This document shows positions 13,722 through 27,236 of a stretch of 64,000 nt of DNA, piece after piece; the stretch's first letter is position 1; every line of letters begins with the position of its first letter. The DNA comes from Lampris incognitus (lineage: Eukaryota > Chordata > Actinopteri > Lampriformes > Lampridae). Under the pieces are notes generated by a model. It had not been told where the DNA came from. It did not search any database and saw nothing but the letters and a program-made list of their open reading frames with translations. The stretch spans positions 28,706,166 to 28,770,165 of the forward strand of contig NC_079222.1 of the NCBI RefSeq assembly GCF_029633865.1. Reading direction: 5' to 3'. Both the position numbers and the translations under genes were made by a program.

Positions 13722-14938
13722 GGCCCTGTGATGGCCTGGCGGCCCTGTCCAGAGTGTCTCCCCGCCTGCCGCCCAATGACTGCTGGGATAGGCTCCAGCA
13801 TCCCCCCCGACCCTGAGGAGGATGAGTGGTTTGGATAATGGATGGATGGATGGTTATTTTTTCTGGGTTTCCTGTTTTACTTTGAAGGCTCACCGGTCTT
13901 GCCACTTCTGTTCCTGCCCCTGCTTTGCTCACCTGTTCCCCATTTCCTTGAATGGCTCCCCAGCAGTTATATTCCACCTGGTTGCCCTGCCTCTTTGTTG
14001 GATTGTTACGTTAGCCTGTTAGCCTGGTGCTTCATGCCTTGTCCTTGAGCCTTCCTTGTCGTTTGTACCTTGCCTGTTGTGTGGCCTTTTGAACCCCTGC
14101 ACTATTAAATCATTGCTCTATACCAGCCTTTCTCCGCTGCGTGCATTTGGGTCCTCAGTTCCCGCTCGTGGCGTGACAATACTCAAGTATTGGATTTAGT
14201 TCAAAAATGTTTTAAAATACCCAAATTGTAAATTTTAATTATCCACTGTGGGAATTTTTTTTTTTGCCTTTTTAATTGCTAGATTTTTTTTTAATGAGCT
14301 CTTCTTTTCAACCCTCTAATTTTGTGGTTGTGCATTCTCAGAGTGTGGCGGAAACCTTAAAGCTGAGGTCAAGACTAAAGATCTGTACTCCCATGCCCAG
14401 TTTGGAGATAACAACTACCCTGGAGGTTCAGACTGTCAGTGGGTGGTCTTTGCTGAGAAAGGTTACGGCGTGGAAATCATTTTCCAAGTCTTTGAGATCG
14501 AGGAAGAGTCAGACTGTGGGTATGACTACGTGGAACTATACGATGGCGCCGACACCAAAGCTCCAAGGCTTGGACGATTTTGTGGTTCTGGGGTAGGGTA
14601 GAAATGCTGCAAATCCCCCCCCCCTTTCTCGTAGCTAAAGTTTTTCAACTGAATTACTCTTAGCTGATTGTCTAATTAACAAAACAAAACTCATTTGATT
14701 CTCATTCATTATAATACCAGGCCTATAATAATGCACAAAAACCCTCTCACCCGCTCTCTCTCCTCTCTGTCTGTCCCTGTCTCTCGCTCTCTTTCTCTAT
14801 TAGCCCCCAGAGGAGACATACTCAGCCGGAGACGCCATTGTTATAAGATTTCATTCAGATGATAGCATCAATAAAAAGGGCTTCCACGTGCGCTATACGA
14901 GCACCAAGTTCCAGGACACGTTACATATAAGCAAGTGA
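8652..14938 (+). CDS. bmp1: BMP1/tolloid-type metalloproteinase, last seven coding exons (CUB3-EGF2-CUB4-CUB5)
   Basis: The product is a secreted astacin-family procollagen C-proteinase that also cleaves chordin-like substrates. The catalytic domain, CUB1, CUB2 and EGF1 lie upstream of the window. Exons: 8652-8812 and 8997-9177 (CUB3, [13 protein letters not shown] to GFKAQFFA), 10580-10705 (calcium-binding [15 protein letters not shown]), 12923-13050 and 13197-13410 (CUB4), 14342-14592 and 14804-14938 (CUB5), ending [13 protein letters not shown] and TGA. All junctions are GT-AG and stay in frame, giving about 397 residues. The ending [10 protein letters not shown] and the CUB4 start AGCDH match BMP1 better than TLL1 or TLL2 as I recall them; which fish paralogue is open. 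The first exon is phase 1, and its acceptor is taken as the second AG of a CAGCAG. Introns contain SINE, TTAA-MITE and RTE insertions but no exon is damaged. Confidence 0.92.
9290..9722 (+). repeat. tRNA-like SINE, family B
   Basis: The unit starts with a degenerate tRNA-like head (gatggcgtgtcgatctattc) and runs through the diagnostic body (ttggccgtgtctg, tgtgtcctggtcgctgcac, cactgtcaggtgaaaagaag, ccacatgtatc, ggagaaaaacgg). Better-preserved copies show B box GGTTCGAATCC. Copies: 10879-11325, 17085-17515, 36006-36110, 38252-38560, 50725-51150, 51265-51645 and 55110-55527. This one lies in the bmp1 intron between CUB3 and EGF2. Confidence 0.85.
9806..10172 (+). repeat. tRNA-like SINE, family A (GGATGG-tailed form)
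   Basis: The head carries a tRNA-like A box (tggcacagtggttagcgcag) and B box GGTTCGAACCC. The body includes gtggagtttgcatgttctcc and the unit ends in gcggcttggataatggatgg. It lies 83 bp after a family-B SINE in the same bmp1 intron. Same-form copies: 13503-13857, 18203-18563 (-), 20312-20992 (-) and 49108-49492. Confidence 0.88.
10180..10579. other. bmp1 intron stretch without recognised features
   Basis: Ordinary AT-rich intron sequence between the SINE pair and the EGF2 exon. I see no repeat, ORF or splice-flanked exon in it. Confidence 0.6.
10879..11325 (+). repeat. tRNA-like SINE, family B, near full length
   Basis: This is the best-preserved family-B head: ccgggtggcgtagcagtcga as the A-box region, then GGTTCGAATCCCCGTG as B box. 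It is followed by the full body to ggagaaaaggggg. It lies in the bmp1 intron after the EGF2 exon. Confidence 0.88.
11517..12861. mobile_element. TTAA-target (piggyBac-like) MITE split by an RTE insertion
   Basis: The right end reads ggatatttcggattttttga on the minus strand, after TTAA (12858-12861). The left end is agggatagtttggatttttt after TTAG (11517-11520), a one-base-decayed TTAA. The end similarity continues for about 60 bp (cttatccatagtg at left; atttatccatagtg on the minus strand at right). The RTE at 11992-12662 was inserted into it; without that the MITE is about 660 bp. The superfamily is inferred from target site and terminus style. Confidence 0.75.
11992..12662 (+). mobile_element. 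5'-truncated RTE-like LINE with 13-bp target-site duplication
   Basis: A 182-codon frame (12131-12676) encodes the reverse-transcriptase C-terminal region: [60 protein letters not shown]. The upstream part ([15 protein letters not shown]) is frameshifted. The insertion is flanked by gtgcacctttttt at 11979-11991 and again at 12663-12675, an exact duplication that also proves it landed inside the MITE. It ends in an A-rich aaaagaaga tail. Confidence 0.85.
13503..13857 (+). repeat. tRNA-like SINE, family A, carrying a (GT)n expansion
   Basis: Family-A head (gcacgacggtgcagtggtta, B box GGTTCGAGCCC) and body, ending in atggatggatgg. At 13680-13720 the short GT run that family-A copies carry at this point has grown to about 20 repeats. 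It lies in the bmp1 intron between CUB4 and CUB5. Confidence 0.85.
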
Positions 14939-15247
14939 CTCTTCTCCACTCGAGATTAAAAAAGGAGACTTCGAACTTGGACACACCCAATCTCGTGAGG
15001 AGGGATGAAAACATGGGTTTATTCCCAAAAACACCAGCCCACATACCCTGCAATCATATCTGTAAGGAGTAAAGCCATGCAGTTATCTGTAGTCTTTAAA
15101 CTATCATTACAGGTTAGCAATGAAAGGTGAGAGATAATTTAAATTATTTTTTTTCCAAATAAATTTAGATACTCGGATCTATTTTGAATTGATTTCATCA
15201 GAGCACTGTATTAAAGGCGAAAATACAGAATGTATTTATTTTGTGAA

Positions 15248-15253
15248 AATAAA
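15248..15253 (+). terminator. Probable bmp1 polyadenylation signal AATAAA
   Basis: This is the first canonical AATAAA after the bmp1 stop codon, giving a 3' UTR of about 330 nt. A later attaaa near 15330 is an alternative. The rest of 15000-15730 holds no other recognisable feature. Confidence 0.55.
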
Positions 15254-15729
15254 AACCTCTGTTCTTTAATCATATCTCATAATTGAGCCCTGATGTATTC
15301 TGTGTCCCTTTTTTTGCTGTATCTGAAGATTAAAGATTGATTTCCTTTATCAAATGGATCTTTAAGCTACATCACTAAAGGACTGCATGTGAAAATGCGT
15401 TGAAAGCATACAGTCCCATATGGAAACCATTCCATGGTCTGTGATTTATTAGCGTCAGTTGAACAGAAATAGAAAAAAACAAAACCCACTCTCTAACTTT
15501 TTACATGTGGGCTTATTGTTGATGCATATTACACCTAAGTCATGTTTAGTAAGTCCAATATATAAACTATATTATGTATAGGATACAAAATATATTACTG
15601 TCTTTTGCCCCTTATTTTGTCTTTTTTTAGGGGGCAGCCTAAAACCCTCTGAAGTGTCCTTTGAGCTCAACAGACCCAACCCACATGCATTTAATGGCCA
15701 AAACAGGCCCTCTTATTCACATAAAAGGT

Positions 15730-15730
<1 letters not shown>

Positions 15731-15791
<61 letters not shown>
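15731..15791. repeat. (GT)n microsatellite, about 30 units
   Basis: An uninterrupted GT run beginning atgtgtgtg. Reading frames through it give only Cys-Val repeats and are not genes. Confidence 0.95.
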
Positions 15792-15792
<1 letters not shown>

Positions 15793-16423
15793 ATCATCAA
15801 AATGAAAAAGGCAATAGTAGAAGCTCAACTGCCTTCATCAGTAAAACATGCTTTTTTTAAAAAATGTTTTATATTTCAAATCAAAGCTGCTTTTCCTTCA
15901 ATAGCTTATATAGTAATCCAGTTAATTTTGAATTATCAGAGGTCTAACTGGACCCGGACCGAATGACAAGTCCTGGTCTCTGAGATCACAGAAAGTTGAA
16001 TCAGTTCATGTGGACACAATTCATTTGTCTCTAAGATCAGCGTTACTAAGTAACCAGGGCTCGGCGTTGTGTTTCCTATGCTGAAATGAGAGGTCTTTGG
16101 AAAATATTTTTCAATTTGTTTATCTAGATATTACCTGTAATTCTGTGTACTTATGCGTATTAGTGATATCTGCATCAGCCTGTTAACCATCAAGAAGCTA
16201 CTAGACACTGATAAATAGTTTGTAGGCAGTGTATAAAAGAAGTACTTTAAAGGAAATCAGAAAAGGGTTAAAATATAACTTATTACATTAAAAAAGATAT
16301 TAAAACCTCAGGTTTTCTCACTTCTGTATGGTACAACACACATGCATCCAATCACCTTTTCCTGAGCCACCATTTTTTTGTAGTTTTGTGTCCTCGATAC
16401 CAACAAATGAGCAGCACTAACCT

Positions 16424-16585
16424 CTTCAAAGAGGGTTGAATCAGTTCCTCTGGATACGTTTATCGACAGATCCATTTCATCACTCGACTGAAGTCACTGT
16501 TTCATTATGAAACGTTTCATCATGAAATGGATCTGTCAGTAAACATTGTATCCAGAGGAACTGATTCAACCCTCTTTGATTCTTG
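16424..16585. repeat. 160-bp dyad (palindromic) repeat
   Basis: The left arm aaagagggttgaatcagttc followed by ctctggata has its reverse complement at the right (tatccagaggaactgattc, then aaccctcttt). Both arms then contain gacagatccatttcat. The centre has tcattatgaaacgtttcatc. Related but diverged pieces occur near 15990, 35790-35925 and 57870-57920. The remainder of 15800-17080, between bmp1 and the convergent TRIM-type gene, shows nothing else I can name. Confidence 0.75.
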
Positions 16586-17084
16586 GTTTTGAAGAAGATG
16601 CTGGCAGTTTGAATAATATCAAGAGACAGTTTCAGTGTCAACACGTTAAATAATTTGGAAAGACGTCATTTTTTTTGTTTTTTTTTTAGATTTTATTTTT
16701 CATAAAAGATGTATGTATAAGGTGAGTTATTTATGAAGATAGGAATGTGCCAGTAATAGATTTGTTATCGTTAATATCGGTTTTTATTCCCAACAGCTAA
16801 CAAGTTAAACAGCTAACCAGACAGCTTTGTATACTTCATTCATGTATGGCTAAGGTGTGGCAACAGATCCAGTTGACAAACTTTATGTGGTTCAAAAAGC
16901 TTTTCAGAGAGAAACACGTTTTCCCGTTTGTCAGGTTGTATTCTGACTAGCTGCACAACTTCAAATCCCGTTTTACTTTAACCTAGATATTCAGAAAATC
17001 TTGTTTCTTTTTTTTTTTGAGTTTCCAGGCGAATTGAAAATCTACTGCTTGTTTGATGACTTTTAAGCAATTTAAACAACAAAA

Positions 17085-17515
17085 AAAAATTCCCTGCTTT
17101 TTCTCCCCAGTTGTATCCGTCCAATTACCCCACTCTTCTGAGCCACCCCAGTCACTGCTCCACCCCCCTCTCCTGATCCGGGGAGGCTGCAGACTACCAC
17201 ATGCCTCCTCCGATACATGTGGAGTCTCCAGCCGCTTCTTTTCACCTGACAGTGAGGAGTTTCACCAGGGGGGCGTAGCACGTGGGAGGATCACGCTATT
17301 CGCCCCAGTTCTCCTTCCCCCCTGAACAGGCGCCCTGACCGACCAGAGGAGGTGCTAGTCCAGTGACCAGGACACATACCCACATCCGGCTTGCGATCCG
17401 GCTTCCCACTCATAGACATGGCCAATTGTGTTTGTAGGGAAGCCCGACCAAGCTGGAGGTAACACGAGGATTCGAACCAGCGGTCCCCATGTTGGTAGGG
17501 AATGGAATAGACTGC
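17085..17515 (-). repeat. tRNA-like SINE, family B
   Basis: A near-complete copy on the minus strand. It lies just 3' of the TRIM-type gene's stop codon, so it could be part of that gene's 3' UTR. Confidence 0.85.
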
Positions 17516-17586
17516 TAGCATAGAGCTTGATGCCCAATTTAAACAATTTCAAACTTTTTTTTTAACAACTGTCATTACAAAACTCG

Positions 17587-22305
<4,719 letters not shown>

Positions 22306-22520
22306 TCCTTCTTCTTGACCCCGACTTTCTTTGTCCCGTAAAGCTGGACTTGTTCGTCCTTCCTCCCCCACAGGACAGTACGTACATTTGGCTTTTCTCT
22401 CTGTTGGTTCCAGTTTTCCTGTTGACTGTGGGAAAGGAAGGGGGTGGAGAGGAGGCGGCCTCCTCCTCTAACTCCCTACCAGAAAGTGAGGGGTTCTCTG
22501 TGGGCCCCTTACCTCCAGCC

Positions 22521-22528
22521 TGACGTCA
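22521..22528 (-). promoter_or_regulatory. CRE-type site (TGACGTCA) upstream of the TRIM-type gene
   Basis: A full palindromic CREB/ATF consensus about 215 bp before the proposed start codon. On the minus strand it is preceded by ctatatg. It is followed by ctggag then gtaagg, a plausible splice donor that could pair with the acceptor ccctttcccacag-like sequence ending at about 22436. That would create a short non-coding first exon. Promoter identity is inference. Confidence 0.45.
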
Positions 22529-23026
22529 CATATAGCCGAGAAATTGAGGCGGACCTTGGATAGCCTATCTTTGGGTTGTTTGTTTAAATAAGTTAGGGCA
22601 GGAACTGCAGTAGGGTCATGCGCCATGGTTGGAAAGTCTCGTAATCTGCTGCACAACAGCTAGAAATCCCAATCCATATGGCTCTGTGGGTTTGGTGTGT
22701 GGCTACGTGCCTCAATAAATGTGTCCATTACGTGTGTTTTAGAGAAGTCGGAGACAGCAACGTTGAGCCATGTAAATAAATCTTTGTGTAATTACAGATT
22801 TGCTGTTTGTTTTTGCAGCTCTCTACCTTCTTAGTAATCATTTTCACAAAGGGCAACAGATAAAGGCAAGGTACAAACAGGAAGGCATACATAACTTCTT
22901 GAAAAACACGCAAGTTTAGGAACTGATCGATATAAATGACTTTCAAGGTTTGGTCATGATCAATATGTTACTAGTAAAATAGGGGATGTCGTGTAAACAT
23001 GTAAACAGGTTTTGTTTTTTTTCCAG

Positions 23027-23265
23027 AATCACTACTACTACTACTACTGCTACTACTACTACTACTGCTACTACTATTACTGCTACTACTACTACTGCTA
23101 CTACTATTACTACTACTACTACTGCTACTACTATTACTACTACTGTTACTCTTGGCTGCTCCCGTCAGGGGTCGCCAGAGCGGGTCATCCGTTTCCATCT
23201 CTTCCTGTCCTCTGCATCTTCCTGTCACACCAGCCACCCGCATGTCCTCCCTCATGCATGTATCT
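23027..23265 (-). mobile_element. RTE-like LINE 3' end with (TAG)n tail
   Basis: The minus strand reads MREDMRVAGVTG, then a run ending EEMETDDPLWRPLTGAAK, the known C-terminus and 3' end of this RTE family. It passes directly into about 130 bp of TAG/CAG/TAA triplets. The triplet array at the 3' end matches the arrangement at 52640-53075. Confidence 0.8.
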
Positions 23266-23293
23266 GCATGTCCTTTTCTTTTTTACTTTTTTT

Positions 23294-23715
23294 CAGAATC
23301 AGAATCAACTTTATTGGCCAAGTGTGCCTATGCACGCGGAGAAATTTGACGGCGGTAAACAGCAGCTTCTAGTACTTGCAGACATCACTCACACAAAGAA
23401 AAAAGAAAGAAAATAAAAATAAAAAAACAGAAGAAATAAATGAAACAACATCAGCTGGAGTCAAACATGTATGCACAGCAGGTATGTCGCTACTATACAG
23501 AGTTTTGAGTAATCAACAGCCTATGTCTATATATTGTACCATATTGCTAATATACTATATTGCCCATGTACTATACCGTATACCATACCACAATTCCACA
23601 ACCCATCACGCCCTTATATACAATGCTCTGTACTACCCCTCTATTACACTACTATACTGTCTTATGTACCAGAAGTATGCACTATATATTCACCTACCAG
23701 CCACCTCAAAACTAC
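23294..23715 (-). repeat. LINE-type 3' end fragment
   Basis: The sequence starts cagaatcagaatcaacttta; its reverse complement (AATAAAGTTGATTCTG) is a 3' terminus common to fish LINEs. The adjoining sequence to 23715 is low-complexity (repeated tactatac-like motifs) and has no coding potential. The right boundary is not certain. Confidence 0.45.
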
Positions 23716-23719
23716 ATAC

Positions 23720-24137
23720 TGTAACATGCACGGATGACTAGACTCGCTAGGCTAGCGAGTCGGACCCTTTAGTCGACTGATTAACGCAGTCGTGGTGCGG
23801 GAGACACGTGTTCGCGTCCCAGCTGCGGCGGTTCCTGGTGGCCCTCCGAATCCGCTACATTGGTGTAACAAGTGGGATGGTGAGACTGTTAGGCCATCGG
23901 AAGTGCGTGCGCCCAGACGCGTGAGGGAGTTGATATGCTGAAGCACGGGGACGCGCTTCCCAGAGGGGGGGGGGGGGGCGGGTGTGGTGTAACGTGCACG
24001 GATGACTAGACTCGCTAGCCCTTGGCTAATGGGTCGGACCCTTTAATCAACTGGTTAGCGTAGTCGCCCGTGGTGCGGGAGACACGGGTTCGCGTCGCGG
24101 CTGTAGCGGTTCCCGGCGGCTCTCTGAATTCGCCACA
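23720..24137 (+). mobile_element. Miniature LTR retrotransposon (TRIM-type): LTR, 128-bp interior, LTR
   Basis: The 5' LTR (23720-23859) and 3' LTR (23988-24137) both begin TGTAAC and end in CA (CGCTACA, CGCCACA). The interior starts with a primer-binding-site-like TTGGTGTAACAAGTGGGATG just after the 5' LTR. It ends with a purine-rich run (agagggggggg) before the 3' LTR. The whole unit is flanked by atac (23716-23719 and 24138-24141). It has no ORF. Each LTR contains an A-box-like (TAATCAACTGGTTAGCG) and a B-box-like (GGTTCGCGTC) motif. A second full-structure copy and two solo LTRs are in the window. A tandem SINE dimer is the alternative, but the primer site, purine tract, TG/CA ends and outer duplication favour an LTR element. 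Confidence 0.75.
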
Positions 24138-24369
24138 ATACTATATTAAATACCTATGTTACAATCACAACAATAGCAGCAATAATTTGTAACCAGTATA
24201 CAGCAATTGTATGTGTATTTACAATGTGCATTTGCTTTGCACACACATTTGTATTGCACATCTGGTTTAAACAGGTAGTGCACATTGTAGCTATGTAGGT
24301 GAGAGATCTTAACCAGAAGGGGTTATTTACAAAGTGTCATATTTACACAATAAGTGTCTATTCCTGCAC

Positions 24370-24600
24370 CATGAAAGCTTCTTTATTTGACTTTGTATCT
24401 TTACAACGAATTTCTTCTCTGTATTTAACCCATCCTATTGTATAGGAGCAGTGGGCAGCTGCAGCGCCCAGGGGCCAACTCCAGGTCTTCTTTCCATTAC
24501 CTTGCTCAGGGGCAAAGGCAGGAGTATTAACCCTAACATGCATGTCTTTTTGATGGAGGGAGGAAACCAGAGCACCCAGAGGAAACACACACAGACACGC
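24370..24600 (-). repeat. tRNA-like SINE, family A, head missing
   Basis: The minus strand carries the gtctgtgtgtgtttcc body and the cctgagcaaggtaatgg to aataaag tail of the second family-A form. The tRNA-like head is absent. The sequence passes into the LTR of the Gypsy-like element at a shared gcaaactccc, so one truncated the other. Confidence 0.65.
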
Positions 24601-24601
24601 A

Positions 24602-25043
24602 AACTCCCATAAACTGCGTCCCATACACTGCACCATCCCAAGAGTGCTGTTTAATTTCAACACACCTTCAGAACCGAACGGAAAAGGAGACGCAAAAGAC
24701 AAGGATGCATTTCAGAATCCTCCTGGGTCTCATACACCGCGCGACCCCAGGAGTGCTCCTTTATTCTGCCACTCCCCATAGTTGCCGAACAATGGTTTCC
24801 TGGAATTAGGTCATTATAGAACATACACGTATGAGTCATGGTCCTACAGTCAGTCAGTCCATCAAATGGTCATCTACTCAGTCCGAGTCAAACATCTAAA
24901 CAACAACACAACAACTATCAAAAACATGAAAACAACATTCATAAAACAATGATTCGAACATGAACACAACAGTCCCACAATCCGTTGCGCTTCCCCAGCG
25001 TGTAGCTGTCAGTCCAGCGACCGTCTTCCCTGATCGCTACATA
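24602..25043 (-). repeat. 3' LTR of the Gypsy-like element (truncated)
   Basis: On the minus strand it starts TGTAGCGATCAGGG after a purine-rich cctcaggtgggggcta. It contains cagcactcttgggatggtgc and gtgtatgggacgcag, which match the 5' LTR at 27120-27236. Its far end is lost into the SINE at 24600. An internal partial duplicate of the same motif lies near 24725-24760. Confidence 0.65.
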
Positions 25044-25400
25044 GCCCCCACCTGAGGGGTCAGTTGTCCTGGACGACCCCATCACCCAGGACATAGCCCC
25101 TCAAATATCCAGGGGGACACCCTGGAGCCTGGCGGGCGCAGGACTCGTAGCAGTGTGCAGCTCCATGTAACGTAAACAGCAAAAACAGTAGAAATGCCCC
25201 GGAGGTGGTGGAGGGTCTTGGCTTTCCCATAGTGTCCCGCCTCCACTGAGCCATGGACCATCTGGAGAATCTGGGGATGGAGCACACAGGGCACAATAGC
25301 TGCAAGAGGCAGCTCCCTCGTCCGGAAGCCTACCACCTCCAGTACACCAACCCGTCAAGGAGCTCAAAGTTGCCCCACTGCGAATGGTAGGCCCCCGCCT
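25044..25400 (-). pseudogene. Gypsy-like integrase N-terminal (zinc-binding) fragment
   Basis: Overlapping minus-strand frames together show SQWGNFELLDGLVYWRWWAS, then ILQMVHGSVEAGHYGKAKTL and HHLRGHFY. This pattern is typical of the H2C2 region preceding a Ty3/Gypsy integrase core. Two frameshifts break it and the catalytic core is absent. It sits between the protease remnant and the 3' LTR; the reverse-transcriptase and RNase H region expected in between is missing. Confidence 0.6.
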
Positions 25401-25786
25401 CAGGCCCTAGTGCTGACAGCATCGCTCACTAGGGGCGCTGTCTTGTCTCCAGCCAGCCCTTCACCAGCGCAAGGGCCAAGTCTGCCTCCTGCTGCTGCAT
25501 GGTCAACGGGAACAGCCCCTCCTCATTGCTGGCAGCCGTCATCTGGCCCCGCTCCTCCAATGCCACACCGGGGCTCTGAGCCTGCTGAGCGGCGGCTGCT
25601 TGCCGACTGGCTCGCCGGCCCCTGAACCCCCCCCCCCCCCCTGGCCTGACCAGAGCGCCATGGTCTTCGTGCTGAGAGTTGCCTCCGACATGTTACATTG
25701 GCTACCCAGTGGGTCAGCAGGTCCAGACTGATGATACACGGGTAACAGACGTTGGCGAGCCAGAACTTGTATGTCAGCTCCTGGTC

Positions 25787-26078
25787 TCACAGTGACTTCC
25801 TCCCTCTCATCCCAGCCTTTTCCCCAGTCACCGTCATCAGCTGGGTGTTCGTTAGGGACCATACTAAAGAGAGGGGGCCGGTCATGCCCGGGAGGACACC
25901 AGGCCGCACCAAGGAAATGGTAGACCCCATGTCTACCAGGGCCCTGCAGGATCGACCGTCGAGTTGGCAGTCCAAATATAATCCCTTGTTGTGGCCTAGG
26001 TGGCCAACCAGCGTGCATCAGCCTTGAAGGGGGGCTGGATACCGGAGAGGTGATCCCATCACTAGACCACTCTGTCAT
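25787..26078 (-). pseudogene. Gypsy-like aspartic protease fragment
   Basis: The minus-strand frame contains MDCQLDGRSCRALVDMGSTI. The context matches the retroviral-type protease active-site loop, but the expected D-T/S-G is D-M-G here, so the active-site motif is altered. It follows the gag-like frame directly, as in Ty3/Gypsy elements. Confidence 0.65.
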
Positions 26079-27105
26079 CGTTTCCTGTTGGCTGGGTGGC
26101 TCTGGCCTTTGGTGCTGGTGCTTGGCGGTCGCGGACTATGTGACCAGGCTCATCACACCGGTAGCAGCGGTCAGTCAGCCGGGGTGGATGTCGCCTGCAT
26201 GTTGGAGGCCATTGCCAAGACTGCTGTGGTGAAAGCCGGACCTGGTAGACCTCGTCTTCTTCGTCCTCACCCCCCCTGACATGCGGTTGGAAGGCAGGAT
26301 TCATCTGCTGGGGAGCTTGTGTGGACACTACTACCTCGGCCCATTCAGCTTCACAGAGAGCGCCACTGAGGGATTGAGGCATGGCAAGGCTAACATGTTG
26401 GCGCAGATGTTCCAGCGTGAGCCCCCGCAGGAAAGCGCGCAGGGCCAGCTCCTCTTTGACAGCTGCCTCAAACTGTGGGTAACTGTGCCGGGCATATAGC
26501 TGAACGTCTATGGCAAAGGCACACAAGCTGTCTCCCTCTTGGTGGCAGCGGCTGGCTAGCTGCTCCCTGCTCTGGTCAGTGAAGGGTCGTCGCCTGAATC
26601 TCCTCTCCAGTGCCACGGTCGGTGCTTGCAGGTCTTGCTGCTCCACTGGGGCTAGATTGAAGAGTGCCTGCAAGGCATTTACCTCCAGTGTCAGAGCCAG
26701 GTGGATGACAGTCTCCTCATTAGTCCACCCATTATGCCATGCCACCAATTGCACTTGCGAGAGGTATGGCGCTAGCAGCGTCATCACATTGTACTTGGGC
26801 AGCAGCTGTATCTCTGCTGCTCAGTAGGGGGGGATCGGTGGCGGCAGGCAGCGTGCGTTCTCCAGCACTGATCCTCCGCGCCTTTAGGGGGCGATCAGCG
26901 GTGGTGGAATGCTGCTGTCCCACATTGGTCCTCCCGGCCTCTAGGGGGCGGTGGAGCCATAGCACACTGGAGCCATCAGGTTGGTCTGGAAAACCTCCAT
27001 CTCTGGCGGGCTCCGTTTTTTGCCACATCAGGTTTTCCAAGCACCAAAGGGTCTGCTCGATGTCCCACTACAGTCTCTGGATCTCCCTCTCCATTCTCTT
27101 GCTAA
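26062..27105 (-). pseudogene. Gypsy-like gag-type ORF with altered zinc knuckle
   Basis: A 241-codon minus-strand frame (26062-26787) resembles Ty3/Gypsy gag: a capsid-like region (SREQLASRCHQEGDSLCAFA), an RGL motif (LRAFLRGLTLEHLRQHV) and a C-terminal CCHC knuckle CYRCDEPGHIVRDR. The last cysteine of the knuckle is replaced by arginine. The 5' part (to about 27105) continues in another frame (26732-27040 and upstream MGFSKRMEREIQRL), so at least one frameshift is present. This is an old, inactive copy. Confidence 0.75.
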
Positions 27106-27119
27106 ATCCCATTTCTGAC

Positions 27120-27236
27120 ACCTATGTGGCGAGCTGGCATGGAAGAATGGAGAGCCAGAGATCTCTTATTCGCAACTCCCATGTCCCATACACCGCATGA
27201 GACGACCCGGAGAGTGCTGTTTGATTTTAACCTCAC
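27120..27236 (-). repeat. 5' LTR end of the Gypsy-like element, followed by its primer site
   Basis: On the minus strand the LTR ends GCTCGCCACA and is followed by TAGGTGTCAGAAATGGGAT (about 27101-27119). That is nearly the same primer-binding sequence as in the miniature LTR elements. The LTR's outer part is cut off by the LINE that starts at about 27237. Confidence 0.65.

Noticed and set aside
23720-24137. Simple tandem SINE dimer as the explanation of this unit
   Set aside because: The spacer begins with a primer-site-like sequence and ends with a purine tract, the pattern repeats in the 37214 copy, and a 4-bp duplication flanks the whole; kept as the alternative but judged less likely.
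25539-26078. 179-codon minus-strand frame as a host gene
   Set aside because: Overlaps the altered protease region of the Gypsy-like element; the frame beyond it is GC-rich non-coding composition.
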